Origin: Terribacillus aidingensis
GTDB taxonomy: Bacteria > Bacillota > Bacilli > Bacillales > Amphibacillaceae
NCBI RefSeq assembly: GCF_040703035.1
Contig: NZ_CP159996.1
Span: forward strand, 592,001-656,000
DNA length: 64,000 bases
Direction: 5' to 3'
Below the pieces are notes generated by a model. It saw nothing but the letters and a program-made list of their open reading frames with translations. It searched no databases and was not told the origin of the DNA. Positions 34,191 through 43,111 of the stretch are shown here, piece by piece (positions within the stretch are counted from its first letter, which is position 1; each line of letters starts with the position of its first letter). The position numbers and the translations under genes are program-made.

Positions 34191-34628
34191 ATGTCAATAA
34201 GCAGCCGTTTTGCTGTTGGTATTCATATACTGACGCTTCTTGAAGTGAATAAGGACGAGGTCAATTCGTCTGAGTTCATCGCAGCCAGTGTCAATACGAA
34301 CCCGGTCGTTATCCGTAAGATCATGGGTATGCTGAAAAAAGCGGAGCTGGTTCATGTACGGCCAGGAGTAGCTGGAGCAGAACTAGCTCGCAAGCTTAAT
34401 GAAATTACGCTGCTTGATGTGTACAAAGCTGTGGAAGCAGTCCCGGAAAATGAGCTCTTCAGTGTTCATGGAAATCCAAATCCACAATGTACAGTGGGCA
34501 GAAATATCCAAGCAGCCGTTCTACCTATATTCGCTGGAGCACAGGCAGTCATGGAAAAAGCATTGGCACATGTGACGATTGAGGATATTGTGCAAAGTAT
34601 AGAAGAGCAAGATAAGCAGAAAGAATAA
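34191..34628 (+). CDS. ywnA: Rrf2 family transcriptional regulator, YwnA-like
   Basis: A 145-residue winged-helix protein: SSRFAVGIHILTLLEVNKDEVNSSEFIAASVNTNPVVIRKIMGML is the YwnA/Rrf2 helix-turn-helix. Only one Cys is visible (PQCTVGRN), so it is not a three-cysteine iron-sulfur Rrf2 protein; a thiol switch is possible. Divergent from ywnB, with an operator array between. A terminator shared with hmp follows. Confidence 0.9.
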   Translation: MSISSRFAVGIHILTLLEVNKDEVNSSEFIAASVNTNPVVIRKIMGMLKKAELVHVRPGVAGAELARKLNEITLLDVYKAVEAVPENELFSVHGNPNPQCTVGRNIQAAVLPIFAGAQAVMEKALAHVTIEDIVQSIEEQDKQKE

Positions 34629-34629
34629 A

Positions 34630-34660
34630 AAAGCGCACTGCCTCGGGCAGTGCGCTTACT
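34630..34660. terminator. Bidirectional terminator between ywnA and hmp
   Basis: AAGCGCACTGCC (34630-34641), loop TCG, GGCAGTGCGCTT (34645-34656). Confidence 0.88.
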
Positions 34661-34664
34661 TGTT

Positions 34665-35840
34665 TTATTGAGCCTTTTCCAGATCAGCGGCAGGGCCGAA
34701 GAACTCAAAATGGATTTGTTCTTCACTGATGCCAAAGTGGTATAAGGTAGAGATAATGAATTCCATGAAACCAGCTGGACCACAAACATACACATCGCTG
34801 TCTGTCTTCACCATATCCTTGAGGACAGTTTCATCGATTCTTTTATCTTCATAATATGTCTGATACGTTAAATTAGGCATTTTTTCTTGAATGCTTTGGA
34901 TCTGCTTAGTGAAAGCAGCAAACTCTGGAGTTCGGGCAGCTTGCAGAAAAACGACTTCGTGCTTGGAATCTTCTGCTGCTAGAGTCTCTAACATACTCAT
35001 GATTGGCGTAATTCCAACACCACCTGCGATGAAAGCAATCGGTCTATCCGCATTTTTATCAAGTGTGAAGACACCAGCTGGTGCACTTATCTCGAGTTTG
35101 TCTCCTTCTTTTACTTGTTCATGTAAGTAGACAGAAACCTTGCCATCGGGATTATTATCGTCTTCTTTCTTCACGGAAATACGGAACGTATCCGATGAAG
35201 GCGTCTTAGATAAACTGTACTGACGAATCATCATGTATTTTTCCCCAGGTATGGATACACGGACGGAAATATACTGACCTGGTTCGAAATCAGGCACACG
35301 TTCCGAATCAGCAGGTTTCAAGTAGAATGACGTGATAACATTACTTTCTTTGACTTTCTTTTCGACGACAAAGTCTTTAAAGGATGCCCAGCCGCCTTCT
35401 TTCTTTTCATTCTCTTCATACATATTCGCTTCAACACCAATGAAGGCATCAGCGATGACGCCATATGCTTCTTCCCATGCTTTCAAAATTTCAGGTGTCG
35501 CAGCATCTCCAAGAACCATTTTGATTGCTTTAAGCAAGTATTCGCCTACAACGGGGTAATGTTCAGGTTTTACACCTAAGCTGACATGCTTGTGAGAAAT
35601 CTGTACGACTGTCGGCAATATGGCTTCCAGCTTATCGATATGTACTGCAGCTGCATAGACAGCATTAGCGAGAGCTGTTTGCTGTTTGCCTCTTGCCTGA
35701 TTTACATGATTGAAAATGTTCAGAAGTTCAGGGTGTGCTTTAAACAATTCTTCATAAAAGACAGTAGTAATTTGAGTACCGTGTTCTTCTAGCACAGGTA
35801 CCGTGCTTTTGATGATGTCGATAGTTTCTTTTGATAACAT
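34665..35840 (-). CDS. hmp: Flavohaemoglobin (nitric oxide dioxygenase)
   Basis: A 391-residue Hmp: globin domain (1-140) with distal pocket Y29 and Q53 and proximal haem His H85 (HKHVSLGVKPEHY), FAD domain (about 150-260; RQYSLSKTP, the FAD-binding R-Y-S) and NAD domain (about 265-385; AGGVGITPIMSML, CGPAGFME). It converts NO and O2 to nitrate using NADH or NADPH. Divergent from nsrR, with an NsrR-like box between the two. Full family length, no defect visible. Confidence 0.96.
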   Translation of the reverse strand: MLSKETIDIIKSTVPVLEEHGTQITTVFYEELFKAHPELLNIFNHVNQARGKQQTALANAVYAAAVHIDKLEAILPTVVQISHKHVSLGVKPEHYPVVGEYLLKAIKMVLGDAATPEILKAWEEAYGVIADAFIGVEANMYEENEKKEGGWASFKDFVVEKKVKESNVITSFYLKPADSERVPDFEPGQYISVRVSIPGEKYMMIRQYSLSKTPSSDTFRISVKKEDDNNPDGKVSVYLHEQVKEGDKLEISAPAGVFTLDKNADRPIAFIAGGVGITPIMSMLETLAAEDSKHEVVFLQAARTPEFAAFTKQIQSIQEKMPNLTYQTYYEDKRIDETVLKDMVKTDSDVYVCGPAGFMEFIISTLYHFGISEEQIHFEFFGPAADLEKAQ

Positions 35841-35894
35841 GTTGGATTCCTTCTTTCATCGATCTATCTCTATCATAGAACTAACTGCAGGTAA

Positions 35895-35917
35895 AAGATA
35901 TATTTTAAATGCCACTT
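35895..35917. promoter_or_regulatory. NsrR-like operator in the hmp/nsrR intergenic region
   Basis: AAGATATATTTTAAATGC then CACTT, close to the NsrR consensus AAGATGYATTT-N-AAATRCATCTT; the left arm and centre fit well, the right arm has mismatches. It lies about 55 bp upstream of the hmp start, in the expected promoter zone. Confidence 0.65.
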
Positions 35918-35999
35918 TAACAAAAGTGTCACATTCCCTTTATGCCCATTCAGTTATTCAGTTATGCTATAATCCACAAGAAGAGGAGGATGTACCAAG

Positions 36000-36431
36000 A
36001 TGCGATTGACGATGTATACCGATTTTTCCCTAAGAGTCCTTCTTTATTTGGGAACAAAAGAAAAAGACAAGCTGTCGACGATTCAAGAGATTGCGACAGC
36101 ATATAATATATCCAAAAATCATTTGATGAAAGTAGCACACGAAATGCGACAAGCCGGCTATATTGAAGCGGTGAGGGGACGTTCGGGCGGTATCAGACTG
36201 GCGCATGATCCAAAAGAAATCAATATCGGAGCGGTTGTGCGTAGAATGGAAGATGATTTTTATTTGGTGGAATGCTTCAATAGGGATAACAATACATGTC
36301 CGATTGCTTCTGTATGTGGTTTGAGGGGAATTTTGGGTAAGGCACTGCATGCGTATCTGCAGGTGCTTGATGCGTACACCTTGCAGGATCTATTAGAAAA
36401 CGAAGCAGATTTACGGATGCTGCTTCGATAA
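36000..36431 (+). CDS. nsrR: Rrf2 family NO-sensing repressor NsrR
   Basis: A 143-residue Rrf2 protein: N-terminal MRLTMYTDFSLRVLLYLGTK typical of NsrR, helix-turn-helix (TAYNISKNHLMKVAHEMRQAG) and the three cluster cysteines C92, C100 and C106 (ECFNRDNNTCPIASVCGLRG). It should hold an Fe-S cluster destroyed by NO, releasing repression of hmp, which is divergent. A TATAAT at 35968-35973 and GAGGAGG before the ATG are visible. Confidence 0.95.
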   Translation: MRLTMYTDFSLRVLLYLGTKEKDKLSTIQEIATAYNISKNHLMKVAHEMRQAGYIEAVRGRSGGIRLAHDPKEINIGAVVRRMEDDFYLVECFNRDNNTCPIASVCGLRGILGKALHAYLQVLDAYTLQDLLENEADLRMLLR

Positions 36432-36437
36432 ATAGAG

Positions 36438-36464
36438 AAAGCTGCCAAGTATTGGCAGCTTTTT
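36438..36464. terminator. Terminator between nsrR and merR-like gene
   Basis: AAAGCTGCCAA, loop GTA, TTGGCAGCTTTTT; usable on both strands. Confidence 0.88.
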
Positions 36465-36466
36465 GA

Positions 36467-37183
36467 TTACTTTTTGTTTTCTTTATAAATCTTGATGGCT
36501 TCTTTAAGATATAGCTGATCTTTCTCGGAAAAAGGAGTAATGATCGGAGGTGCTGCTTGAGGCAGTGGAATTGTCTTTCTATCTCCAGCAGTCCGTTCCA
36601 TCAAATCCAGCAGCTTACCGACAGAGTGCTGTACCTGAGGTGCTGTTGGGGAAGTTTCCGTTTGTATCACTTTTTTCAGGCTGGACAAAATGGTGTTCCA
36701 TTCCTTTTCCAAGGTTTCATTACCGTCTGTTTCTGCCGTCAGCTTCTCTGCTTGCTGCCATTCCTTAATGGATTCTTTGGCAGTAATGTAATGAAGCATG
36801 GAACAAAAAATATTAATATCGATTTCTTGATCAGCTTCCGTAATGCGGAGCATATGGTCAATATCCGCTATCATATCTTCGATTGTCTGTTTTTTTGCCG
36901 TAAGCATTTTACGCTGAAATTGCAGCGAACGATGAACTTCATGTCCCCGCAAGTGGCCGGAATTTAAAATGTCTTTGATTTCTTTTAAAGAGAGTCCGAT
37001 ACTTTTCATAGATTGAATGGAATATAACCGACTCAAATCTTCATCGCAATATAAGCGGTGACCGCCTTCTGTGTGGGTTGTTGGTTTTAAGAGATCGATC
37101 TGATCATAATAGCGAAGTGTGCGAATGCTGACTTGACCTTTGGTTACCATTTCACCAATTGTATATGTTGTTCCATCTGTCAT
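36467..37183 (-). CDS. MerR family transcriptional regulator
   Basis: A 238-residue protein: MerR helix-turn-helix (TIGEMVTKGQVSIRTLRYYDQIDLLKPTTHTEGGHRLY, residues about 8-45), a dimer coiled coil (about 75-125) and a C-terminal effector-like domain (about 130-238) resembling the TipA/YdfL-type multidrug-binding regulators. It overlaps the upstream gene by 1 bp (TGATG) and has AAGGAGG before the ATG, so it is made from the same transcript as two membrane proteins that it may regulate. Confidence 0.85.
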   Translation of the reverse strand: MTDGTTYTIGEMVTKGQVSIRTLRYYDQIDLLKPTTHTEGGHRLYCDEDLSRLYSIQSMKSIGLSLKEIKDILNSGHLRGHEVHRSLQFQRKMLTAKKQTIEDMIADIDHMLRITEADQEIDINIFCSMLHYITAKESIKEWQQAEKLTAETDGNETLEKEWNTILSSLKKVIQTETSPTAPQVQHSVGKLLDLMERTAGDRKTIPLPQAAPPIITPFSEKDQLYLKEAIKIYKENKK

Positions 37184-37647
37184 CAAAAACTGCCCTCCTT
37201 GAATAATGACATGCCATGCAGGAATAGAAAGCCGGTACCAATCCCCCAAATACTGATGCTCACAAGCTGCCAAAAGTAAATGCTCCGTATACTCGCTCCT
37301 AGAAGTACAGCAGCAGCGGCGCTGATATGATTTGCCCCTAGTATAGGTCCCATTAAAGCCAAACCCGGTACCCCATAACGTTTGCCGAGAACTTTTGCTC
37401 TGTCCATTCTAGTGAAAGAATAGGTATCTTTTTTGATCTTCTTCATCCATTTTACTGCAAGCATCACGGATAGGAAATTGGCAGAAAGACCGATCAGGCA
37501 ACAGACTGGAAAAGGCACACCCAGCATGATTCCTAAAGGGACAGTTATATGCGCTTCAACGAAAGGAACCGCGCTTAGCAGAATCAACAATAAGCAGAGG
37601 TAGAATGTCGGGATTGAAGCTAAGTAATCATGGATATCAGAAAGCAT
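37183..37647 (-). CDS. Small multi-drug export family membrane protein
   Basis: A 154-residue protein with about four hydrophobic segments (FYLCLLLILLSAVPFVEA; VPLGIMLGVPFPVCCLIGLSANFLSVMLAV; SAAAAVLLGASIRSIYFWQLVSISIWGIGTG). The EAHITVPLGIMLGVP and GVPGLALMGPILGANHISAA segments fit the small multi-drug export family (PF06695), related to DedA/VTT-like folds. True function is unproven. It overlaps its neighbours on both sides (11 bp and 1 bp). Confidence 0.75.
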   Translation of the reverse strand: MLSDIHDYLASIPTFYLCLLLILLSAVPFVEAHITVPLGIMLGVPFPVCCLIGLSANFLSVMLAVKWMKKIKKDTYSFTRMDRAKVLGKRYGVPGLALMGPILGANHISAAAAVLLGASIRSIYFWQLVSISIWGIGTGFLFLHGMSLFKEGSF

Positions 37648-37984
37648 AGGGTGTTTCTCCTTTGACTTTGAAAAATCGAATCACAGGATAGGAGAAGGGT
37701 CTATTCATTAAGGTACAATATGCAGCCCACAAGATAAGTACTGTCTCCAATCCGATTAACAGCATGGATACCACACTAGCGGGAGGCCAGTTTATTGCAA
37801 TTATTCGGAGTAAAAGAAAGACCGGAAAAAAGGTGAAATGCAAATTCAAGCCCTCCTTTGCATGATGACTGAAGTAGCTGCTCCGTTTTTGAACAAAGAG
37901 CAATACAATGAGCGGCAGGAAGAAAGTAAGGAATAAGGATAACAGATGCATCATACTTGCAAGGATTTTTTGTTTCAATGGCAT
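37637..37984 (-). CDS. DUF4870-like membrane protein
   Basis: A 115-residue membrane protein with three or four helices. The segment SYFSHHAKEGLNLHFTFF resembles the DUF4870/Tic20-like core (HAKEALNFQ pattern). First gene of a three-gene minus-strand operon ending with a MerR regulator. Function unknown. Confidence 0.7.
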   Translation of the reverse strand: MPLKQKILASMMHLLSLFLTFFLPLIVLLFVQKRSSYFSHHAKEGLNLHFTFFPVFLLLRIIAINWPPASVVSMLLIGLETVLILWAAYCTLMNRPFSYPVIRFFKVKGETPYAF

Positions 37985-38060
37985 GTCAGTTCCTCCTATT
38001 GGTTGATAAGTACAACCATAAAGGGTGACGTAACTGGAGGTTCAAGTAGTTTATATCAAA

Positions 38061-38096
38061 TAAGAACAGCCTCTCCAATCGAAGGAGAGACTGCTT
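38061..38096 (-). terminator. Terminator after the cupin gene
   Basis: On the minus strand AGCAGTCTCTCC, a 7-base loop and GGAGAGGCTGTT, then TCTTATTT; stem with small mismatches. Confidence 0.7.
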
Positions 38097-38732
38097 TTAT
38101 TTAAAACGATAATATTGATACCCGTCCATATAGTAATCTGATGAATTTGAGTGTTCTTCATCAAGATTTTCTTCCTGCTCCAGCCTTTGGCTGCATTCGT
38201 CTGGCGGGCCGATGATGATGGTCTGGTTGTTGAGCGGGCGCAATGTTTCCTGAAGTTTTGTTTTATCCAAGCAATAGGTTTTAGCGAGTACTTCTGCCGG
38301 TGTCCTCGCCAGGATATCCGAGCCGAAAATATATTCAGGGTATGGTGCGTCGAAAATTGCCAGCAGATGCGTTTGATCTTCTGCTGCTGTTTCCCAGTGC
38401 CACCAGCCTTGCGGGACATTCGCGACTTGGCCCCGGGTGATGCGGATGTTTTCGACTTTGTTTGTGAATGGATTAATCAGGGAGACTTGAGCTGACCCGC
38501 TTATACAATAAACAAGTTCTGCAGCGTTTTGATGATAATGAGGTTCGACTGTTTTCCCTTTGCTTAAATAGATATCAAGAAGGGAGACATTTCCCAATGT
38601 ATTCAATACATCCCGGCCCAGCCGGTTGATATAGTTCCGGCTATTCCTAGTGAATAGCCGGTTTTTATTCACATCGCTAAAATACTGGACATTGCCCTTC
38701 GTATAGTCCATGTACTCATTTTCTTTCCCCAT
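38097..38732 (-). CDS. Cupin domain protein
   Basis: A 211-residue protein with one cupin: motif 1 PHYHQNAAELVYCISGSAQV (H residues and E as metal ligands) and motif 2 GQVANVPQGWWHWE. The pattern resembles oxalate decarboxylase-like single cupins of Bacillaceae spores. C-terminal part is acidic and Tyr-rich (SSDYYMDGYQYYRFK). Divergent from the sensor kinase gene, with 191 bp of shared promoter region. Substrate unknown. Confidence 0.8.
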   Translation of the reverse strand: MGKENEYMDYTKGNVQYFSDVNKNRLFTRNSRNYINRLGRDVLNTLGNVSLLDIYLSKGKTVEPHYHQNAAELVYCISGSAQVSLINPFTNKVENIRITRGQVANVPQGWWHWETAAEDQTHLLAIFDAPYPEYIFGSDILARTPAEVLAKTYCLDKTKLQETLRPLNNQTIIIGPPDECSQRLEQEENLDEEHSNSSDYYMDGYQYYRFK

Positions 38733-38923
38733 GCCTTCCCCTTCTTTCTGTTAAGTGCTTCGAAGTTAGATTATGCAGGAGGCGAGCATTTGGATTTTAC
38801 AAAAAAAGGGTTCCGTATTTTTATAAATGCGTGTACGCTGATGTAGTATGCGGACACACAAAATACATATCGATAAATTACAGTATACATAACTAACTGT
38901 CATAGTACATAAAGGGGTACCAC

Positions 38924-40669
38924 ATGAGAAAACGAGGCATTACGATCAAGCTGTTCGCTGTGACAGCTTTATTTTTCTTGGCATTTTATGCGATGATCAT
39001 GATTTTCCAGCTTGTGTTCTTTGATAGCTTTTATCAGCACTATAAAACGAAAGAAGCTGCCGAGCATTTGCATACATTGGCAAATGGTTATGAGGACAAT
39101 TCCTGGAGCGCAGAGGAACTGACGAAGCAAACATTGTCTTATATGCAGGAGACGAAAAGTCCTCTGACAATTGTCGATGCAGAAGGATATCAGCTGGTGC
39201 AGGATCCAATTAACATTATGGTGGAAACGGAATCCGGTGAGGTTCTGGAAGTGGCACTGTCTTTATTTGTAACGGATTATGGAAGCGACTTGAATACGTT
39301 GGACATCAGAAAGGGAGACACGCTAGAGATATATGGGGAAACAGATATGTCAGTTACTTCGGTTATATATCCATCTGTCATCACGAAGGATGGGCAGAGT
39401 GTCGGCGAACATCTCGAAGAAAATGAAATGACATGGAAAGGTAAAGTGAAAAGTGTTTCGCTGCCTCGGGGCGGTATGTCCAATAGAGGATTAGGTCTTC
39501 TTTATGATGCCCTGCTGGAATGGTTCCCGCTTGATGAAGATCTGCTGAAGCAGCTTAACAAAGGTGGGAGTCAACAGCTGGACTGGGTAGAAGCATGGAG
39601 TGGAAAGCATAACCTTGTACTGATTGAACCAGTCAAAAAGGATGGAGAGATGCAATACTTGTTCTCTGTTACATCCTTGCAGGAAACAAAAGATACAAAT
39701 GAAGCACTGCGCGTATTTTATCTATATATCGGCATCGCGGGTTTCGTCCTCATTCTATTGCTTTCTTTGTTCTACTCGCGTCTTGTGAGCAGTCCGTTGA
39801 TCAAGCTGAATGAAATGGCTAAAAAAATGGTCCACCTAGACTTTTCGTCGGTGAAGCCAATCAAGCAAAAAGATGAACTTGGCAGCCTTTCCAATAGCAT
39901 GCTGATCATGGCACAGAACTTGGATGTAGCACTGGATGACTTGAAGCAGGCCAATGAAAAGCTGAAGCAGGATATGGAGAAACGCAAACAGATGGAAAAA
40001 GCGCAGCGTGAATTCTTTGAGCATGCTTCTCATGAGCTGAAGACGCCGCTCAGTATTGTCAAAAGCTTCGCAGAAGGGCTGCAGGATGGAATCAGTCCGG
40101 ACAAACAGGATCACTATATTGACGTGATCATTGAGGAATCCGACAAGATGCAAGTGCTGATCGGAGATATGCTTGATTTGGCTAAGCTTGAGAACGGAGC
40201 TATTAAACTAAGAAAATCATCATTTCTACTGAGTGAAATGATAGAAGATCTGTCCGACAAACTATACTGCATGGCAAAGGAAAAGCAGGTATCCATTGAA
40301 GTGATGCCTAGGAATGAGATGCCGATTACGGCAGATTATGAATGGATGGAGCGGGTGATGCGGAATCTGCTTGTTAATGCAGTCCGTCATAGTGAAACAG
40401 ATTCTGTCATTACTATCCGTATTGAAACAGATCTGGATACCGCCGGCAGTGTGTTCATGATTGATAACAAGGGTTCCCAAATACCGGAGGAGCAGCTCGA
40501 TAAAATCTGGAACCGTTTTTACCGCACAGAGGCATCCCGTAGCAGATTGACAGGCGGCACAGGTTTGGGACTTGCAATCGTACAGCAAATTCTCGATTTG
40601 CACCACTTCAGCTACGGAGTGGAGAATACGCCAGAAGGAGTCCGTTTCATCGTGCGATTTTATAAGTAA
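38924..40669 (+). CDS. Sensor histidine kinase upstream of the dlt operon
   Basis: A 581-residue kinase: TM1 (about 9-32), a large extracytoplasmic domain of about 230 residues, TM2 (about 264-286), HAMP (about 287-340), phosphoacceptor in HASHELKTPLSIVKSFAEGL (H370) and an ATPase domain with NLLVNAVRHSE and GGTGLGLAIVQQ. The large sensor domain suggests it reads a cell-surface signal such as cationic peptides or envelope stress. It precedes its response regulator (82 bp gap) and the dltXABCD genes. Kinase-first order is less usual for OmpR pairs. Confidence 0.9.
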   Translation: MRKRGITIKLFAVTALFFLAFYAMIMIFQLVFFDSFYQHYKTKEAAEHLHTLANGYEDNSWSAEELTKQTLSYMQETKSPLTIVDAEGYQLVQDPINIMVETESGEVLEVALSLFVTDYGSDLNTLDIRKGDTLEIYGETDMSVTSVIYPSVITKDGQSVGEHLEENEMTWKGKVKSVSLPRGGMSNRGLGLLYDALLEWFPLDEDLLKQLNKGGSQQLDWVEAWSGKHNLVLIEPVKKDGEMQYLFSVTSLQETKDTNEALRVFYLYIGIAGFVLILLLSLFYSRLVSSPLIKLNEMAKKMVHLDFSSVKPIKQKDELGSLSNSMLIMAQNLDVALDDLKQANEKLKQDMEKRKQMEKAQREFFEHASHELKTPLSIVKSFAEGLQDGISPDKQDHYIDVIIEESDKMQVLIGDMLDLAKLENGAIKLRKSSFLLSEMIEDLSDKLYCMAKEKQVSIEVMPRNEMPITADYEWMERVMRNLLVNAVRHSETDSVITIRIETDLDTAGSVFMIDNKGSQIPEEQLDKIWNRFYRTEASRSRLTGGTGLGLAIVQQILDLHHFSYGVENTPEGVRFIVRFYK

Positions 40670-40751
40670 TGGGGAAAATTACTTATTTGGACACATGAAG
40701 GACATATAAGCTTGTTAATTTATGTATATCAGTTGGAAGGAAGGATTCACG

Positions 40752-41423
40752 ATGAGAAAGAAAGTGCTGCTTGTCGAGGATGAATTACGCATCCGGGAAG
40801 TAGTGGCGGACTACTTTAAAATGGATGGCTGGGAAGTGCATGAAACCGATAATGGCAGCAGTGCTATTGATTGGTTTGATGCTATTTATCCCGATTTGGT
40901 CATACTGGATATCATGATGCCGAAGATGGATGGATTTGCGGTTACAAAAGAGGTCCGTGCAAAATCGGGTGTGCCGATCATCCTGTTGACAGCCAAATCC
41001 AGTGATGATGATAAAATTCATGGATTCGATCTGGGAGCAGATGATTATGTAACGAAGCCGTTTAGCCCGAAAGTGCTAGTTGCGCGGGCTAATTCCTTGA
41101 TGAAGCGAGCGACAGAACATTACTTGCCAAATGGTCATATGCTCAGCTTCGGTCATGCCGTGGTCAATACAAAGTCACGTCAGCTGGAAGTGGATAAACA
41201 GCAAGTCGAGCTGACACCGAAGGAATATGATCTGCTGCTGCTCCTGCTGCATCATAAAAATAACGTCCTTTCACGTGAAACAATTCTGAATCATGTATGG
41301 GGCATAGACTTCGAAGGGGACAATCGAGTCGTAGACACGCATATTAAGAAGCTGCGAGCCAAGCTTGGTGACGAGTCCCATCATATCCGGACTGTCATAG
41401 GTACCGGGTATAAATTTGAATAG
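40752..41423 (+). CDS. OmpR family response regulator
   Basis: A 223-residue regulator: receiver domain with D53 (DLVILDIMMPKMDG) and K in DYVTKPFSPKVL, and a winged-helix C-terminus (LTPKEYDLLLLLLHHKNNVLSRETILNHVWG ... RVVDTHIKKLRAKLG). GGAAGGA precedes ATG 40752. The next gene, dltX, starts only 16 bp after its stop, without a visible terminator, so it is very likely co-transcribed with dltXABCD and may control it. Confidence 0.93.
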   Translation: MRKKVLLVEDELRIREVVADYFKMDGWEVHETDNGSSAIDWFDAIYPDLVILDIMMPKMDGFAVTKEVRAKSGVPIILLTAKSSDDDKIHGFDLGADDYVTKPFSPKVLVARANSLMKRATEHYLPNGHMLSFGHAVVNTKSRQLEVDKQQVELTPKEYDLLLLLLHHKNNVLSRETILNHVWGIDFEGDNRVVDTHIKKLRAKLGDESHHIRTVIGTGYKFE

Positions 41424-41438
41424 AAGGCAGAGGAAAAA

Positions 41439-41585
41439 ATGAATAAGATCAAGCAGCTGTATGCACATACAGGTGTCCGCTTTTTTGTGCATACATGTTT
41501 CTATTTGGCAATACTTATCACCTTGTTCATGCTGTATGGCTTCCATACAGCCAATACAGGCAACTACATATATAACGATTTTTAA
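41439..41585 (+). CDS. dltX: DltX, teichoic acid D-alanylation small protein
   Basis: A 48-residue single-pass membrane protein: basic N-terminus, one hydrophobic helix ([21 protein letters not shown]) and the conserved C-terminal end [10 protein letters not shown]. This C-terminal aromatic motif is diagnostic of DltX, which carries D-alanine across in the Dlt pathway with DltB/DltD. AGAGGAAAA precedes the ATG. It lies directly upstream of dltA as in B. subtilis and other Firmicutes. Confidence 0.92.
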   Translation: MNKIKQLYAHTGVRFFVHTCFYLAILITLFMLYGFHTANTGNYIYNDF

Positions 41586-41602
41586 TTGGAGAAGATATCA
41601 CA

Positions 41603-43111
41603 ATGAAACTTTTAACCACTATTGCACAGCATGCGGCAATTAGACCGGAGCAGACGGCATTCCGTAATGGAGAGGATGCGATCAGCTACAGGATGCTCTG
41701 GGATCGCTCGGACAGACTGGCAGCTCTTATCCAAAATAGCTCTCAGCTTGAACGGCAGACGCCGATTGTTGTGTACGGCCATATGGGAACGGATATGCCG
41801 GTATCCTTCCTTGCCTGTGTAAAGGCTGGCTATCCTTACATACCTATTGATACATCCATTCCGATGGAACGGGTGCGTCTTATCGTGGAGAAATCCGGAG
41901 CGGGCTTGGTCATCAATACAACTAATTCTGACCTTAGGCTCGATAATATTGCAGTTTTATACCCAGCAGCTCTAAAGCTGGAACAAGAAGAAAATATTAT
42001 CGATCGTGACTTGTGGGTGAAGGAAGATGAAGTATTTTATATCATCTACACATCCGGAAGCACCGGGAATCCGAAAGGTGTACAAGTAACAGCAGCGAAC
42101 CTGCAATCCTTCACTGATTGGATGACGAGTGACTTTCCGCTCGAACAAGGAAAAGTATTCCTGAATCAAGCACCATTCTCATTTGATTTATCTGTGATGG
42201 ATTTCTATCCGGCGTTACAAAGCGGAGGTACCATCCATGCGCTGATGAAAGATGTGATCAATAAGCCAAAGCAGCTGTTTGAGAACCTCAGCAATTCGGC
42301 TTTGCAGATTTGGACTTCTACGCCATCCTTTGTTCAAATGTGTTTTCCCAACCCAGACTTCAATGCGGAGATGCTTCCGGAGCTGGATACCTTCCTATTC
42401 TGTGGAGAAGTTCTACCACTTGCGACAGCAAAAGAATTAAAGGAGCGTTTCCCGCAAGCGAGGATTTTCAATACATACGGACCAACAGAAGCAACAGTTG
42501 CCGTGACGTCGATCGAAGTGACACCGGAATTGCTGGCAAAAGAGGAAGCATTGCCGGTCGGCCGTCCGAAACCGGATATGCGGATTCTTGTCGTGGACGA
42601 AGCAGGTAATCCAGTGCCGGATGGAGAAAAAGGTGAGCTTATTCTCGTGGGACCGAGTGTGACAAAAGGGTACCTTGGTGAGCCGCTGCTGACAGAACAA
42701 GCATATGGCATTCTGTATGATATGCAAGCTTATCAAACTGGCGATGCTGGTTTTATCAAGGACGGAATAGTTTACTGCCAAGGCAGACTGGATTATCAGA
42801 TCAAGCTGCATGGCTACCGGATGGAGCTGGAGGAAATCGAGTTCCACTTACATCAATCCGAATATATCAAGTCTGCCATTATCATTCCTTATGTGCCGGA
42901 AGAGGAAATTGAATATTTGATTGCCGCTGTCGTACCAGAGGAACATGACTTTGAAAAAGAGTACCAGCTCACAGCAGCTATTCGGAAGGATCTTGCTTTG
43001 CGTCTGCCAGCTTATATGATTCCGCGTAAATTCACTTATCATTCCATCATTCCAATGACAATGAACGGGAAAGCCGACCGTAAGAAGATGAAGGAAGAGG
43101 TATTCGCATGA
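41603..43111 (+). CDS. dltA: D-alanine--D-alanyl carrier protein ligase DltA
   Basis: A 502-residue adenylate-forming enzyme. The P-loop [12 protein letters not shown] is at about residue 148, and [43 protein letters not shown] and NGKADRKKM follow in standard order. It activates D-alanine with ATP and loads it on the DltC carrier for D-alanylation of teichoic acids, which lowers negative surface charge. Overlaps dltB by 4 bp. Confidence 0.97.
   Translation: MKLLTTIAQHAAIRPEQTAFRNGEDAISYRMLWDRSDRLAALIQNSSQLERQTPIVVYGHMGTDMPVSFLACVKAGYPYIPIDTSIPMERVRLIVEKSGAGLVINTTNSDLRLDNIAVLYPAALKLEQEENIIDRDLWVKEDEVFYIIYTSGSTGNPKGVQVTAANLQSFTDWMTSDFPLEQGKVFLNQAPFSFDLSVMDFYPALQSGGTIHALMKDVINKPKQLFENLSNSALQIWTSTPSFVQMCFPNPDFNAEMLPELDTFLFCGEVLPLATAKELKERFPQARIFNTYGPTEATVAVTSIEVTPELLAKEEALPVGRPKPDMRILVVDEAGNPVPDGEKGELILVGPSVTKGYLGEPLLTEQAYGILYDMQAYQTGDAGFIKDGIVYCQGRLDYQIKLHGYRMELEEIEFHLHQSEYIKSAIIIPYVPEEEIEYLIAAVVPEEHDFEKEYQLTAAIRKDLALRLPAYMIPRKFTYHSIIPMTMNGKADRKKMKEEVFA

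Noticed and set aside
36557..36967. Plus-strand 136-residue frame opposite the merR gene
   Set aside because: Antisense shadow of a well-supported MerR regulator; composition is not protein-like.
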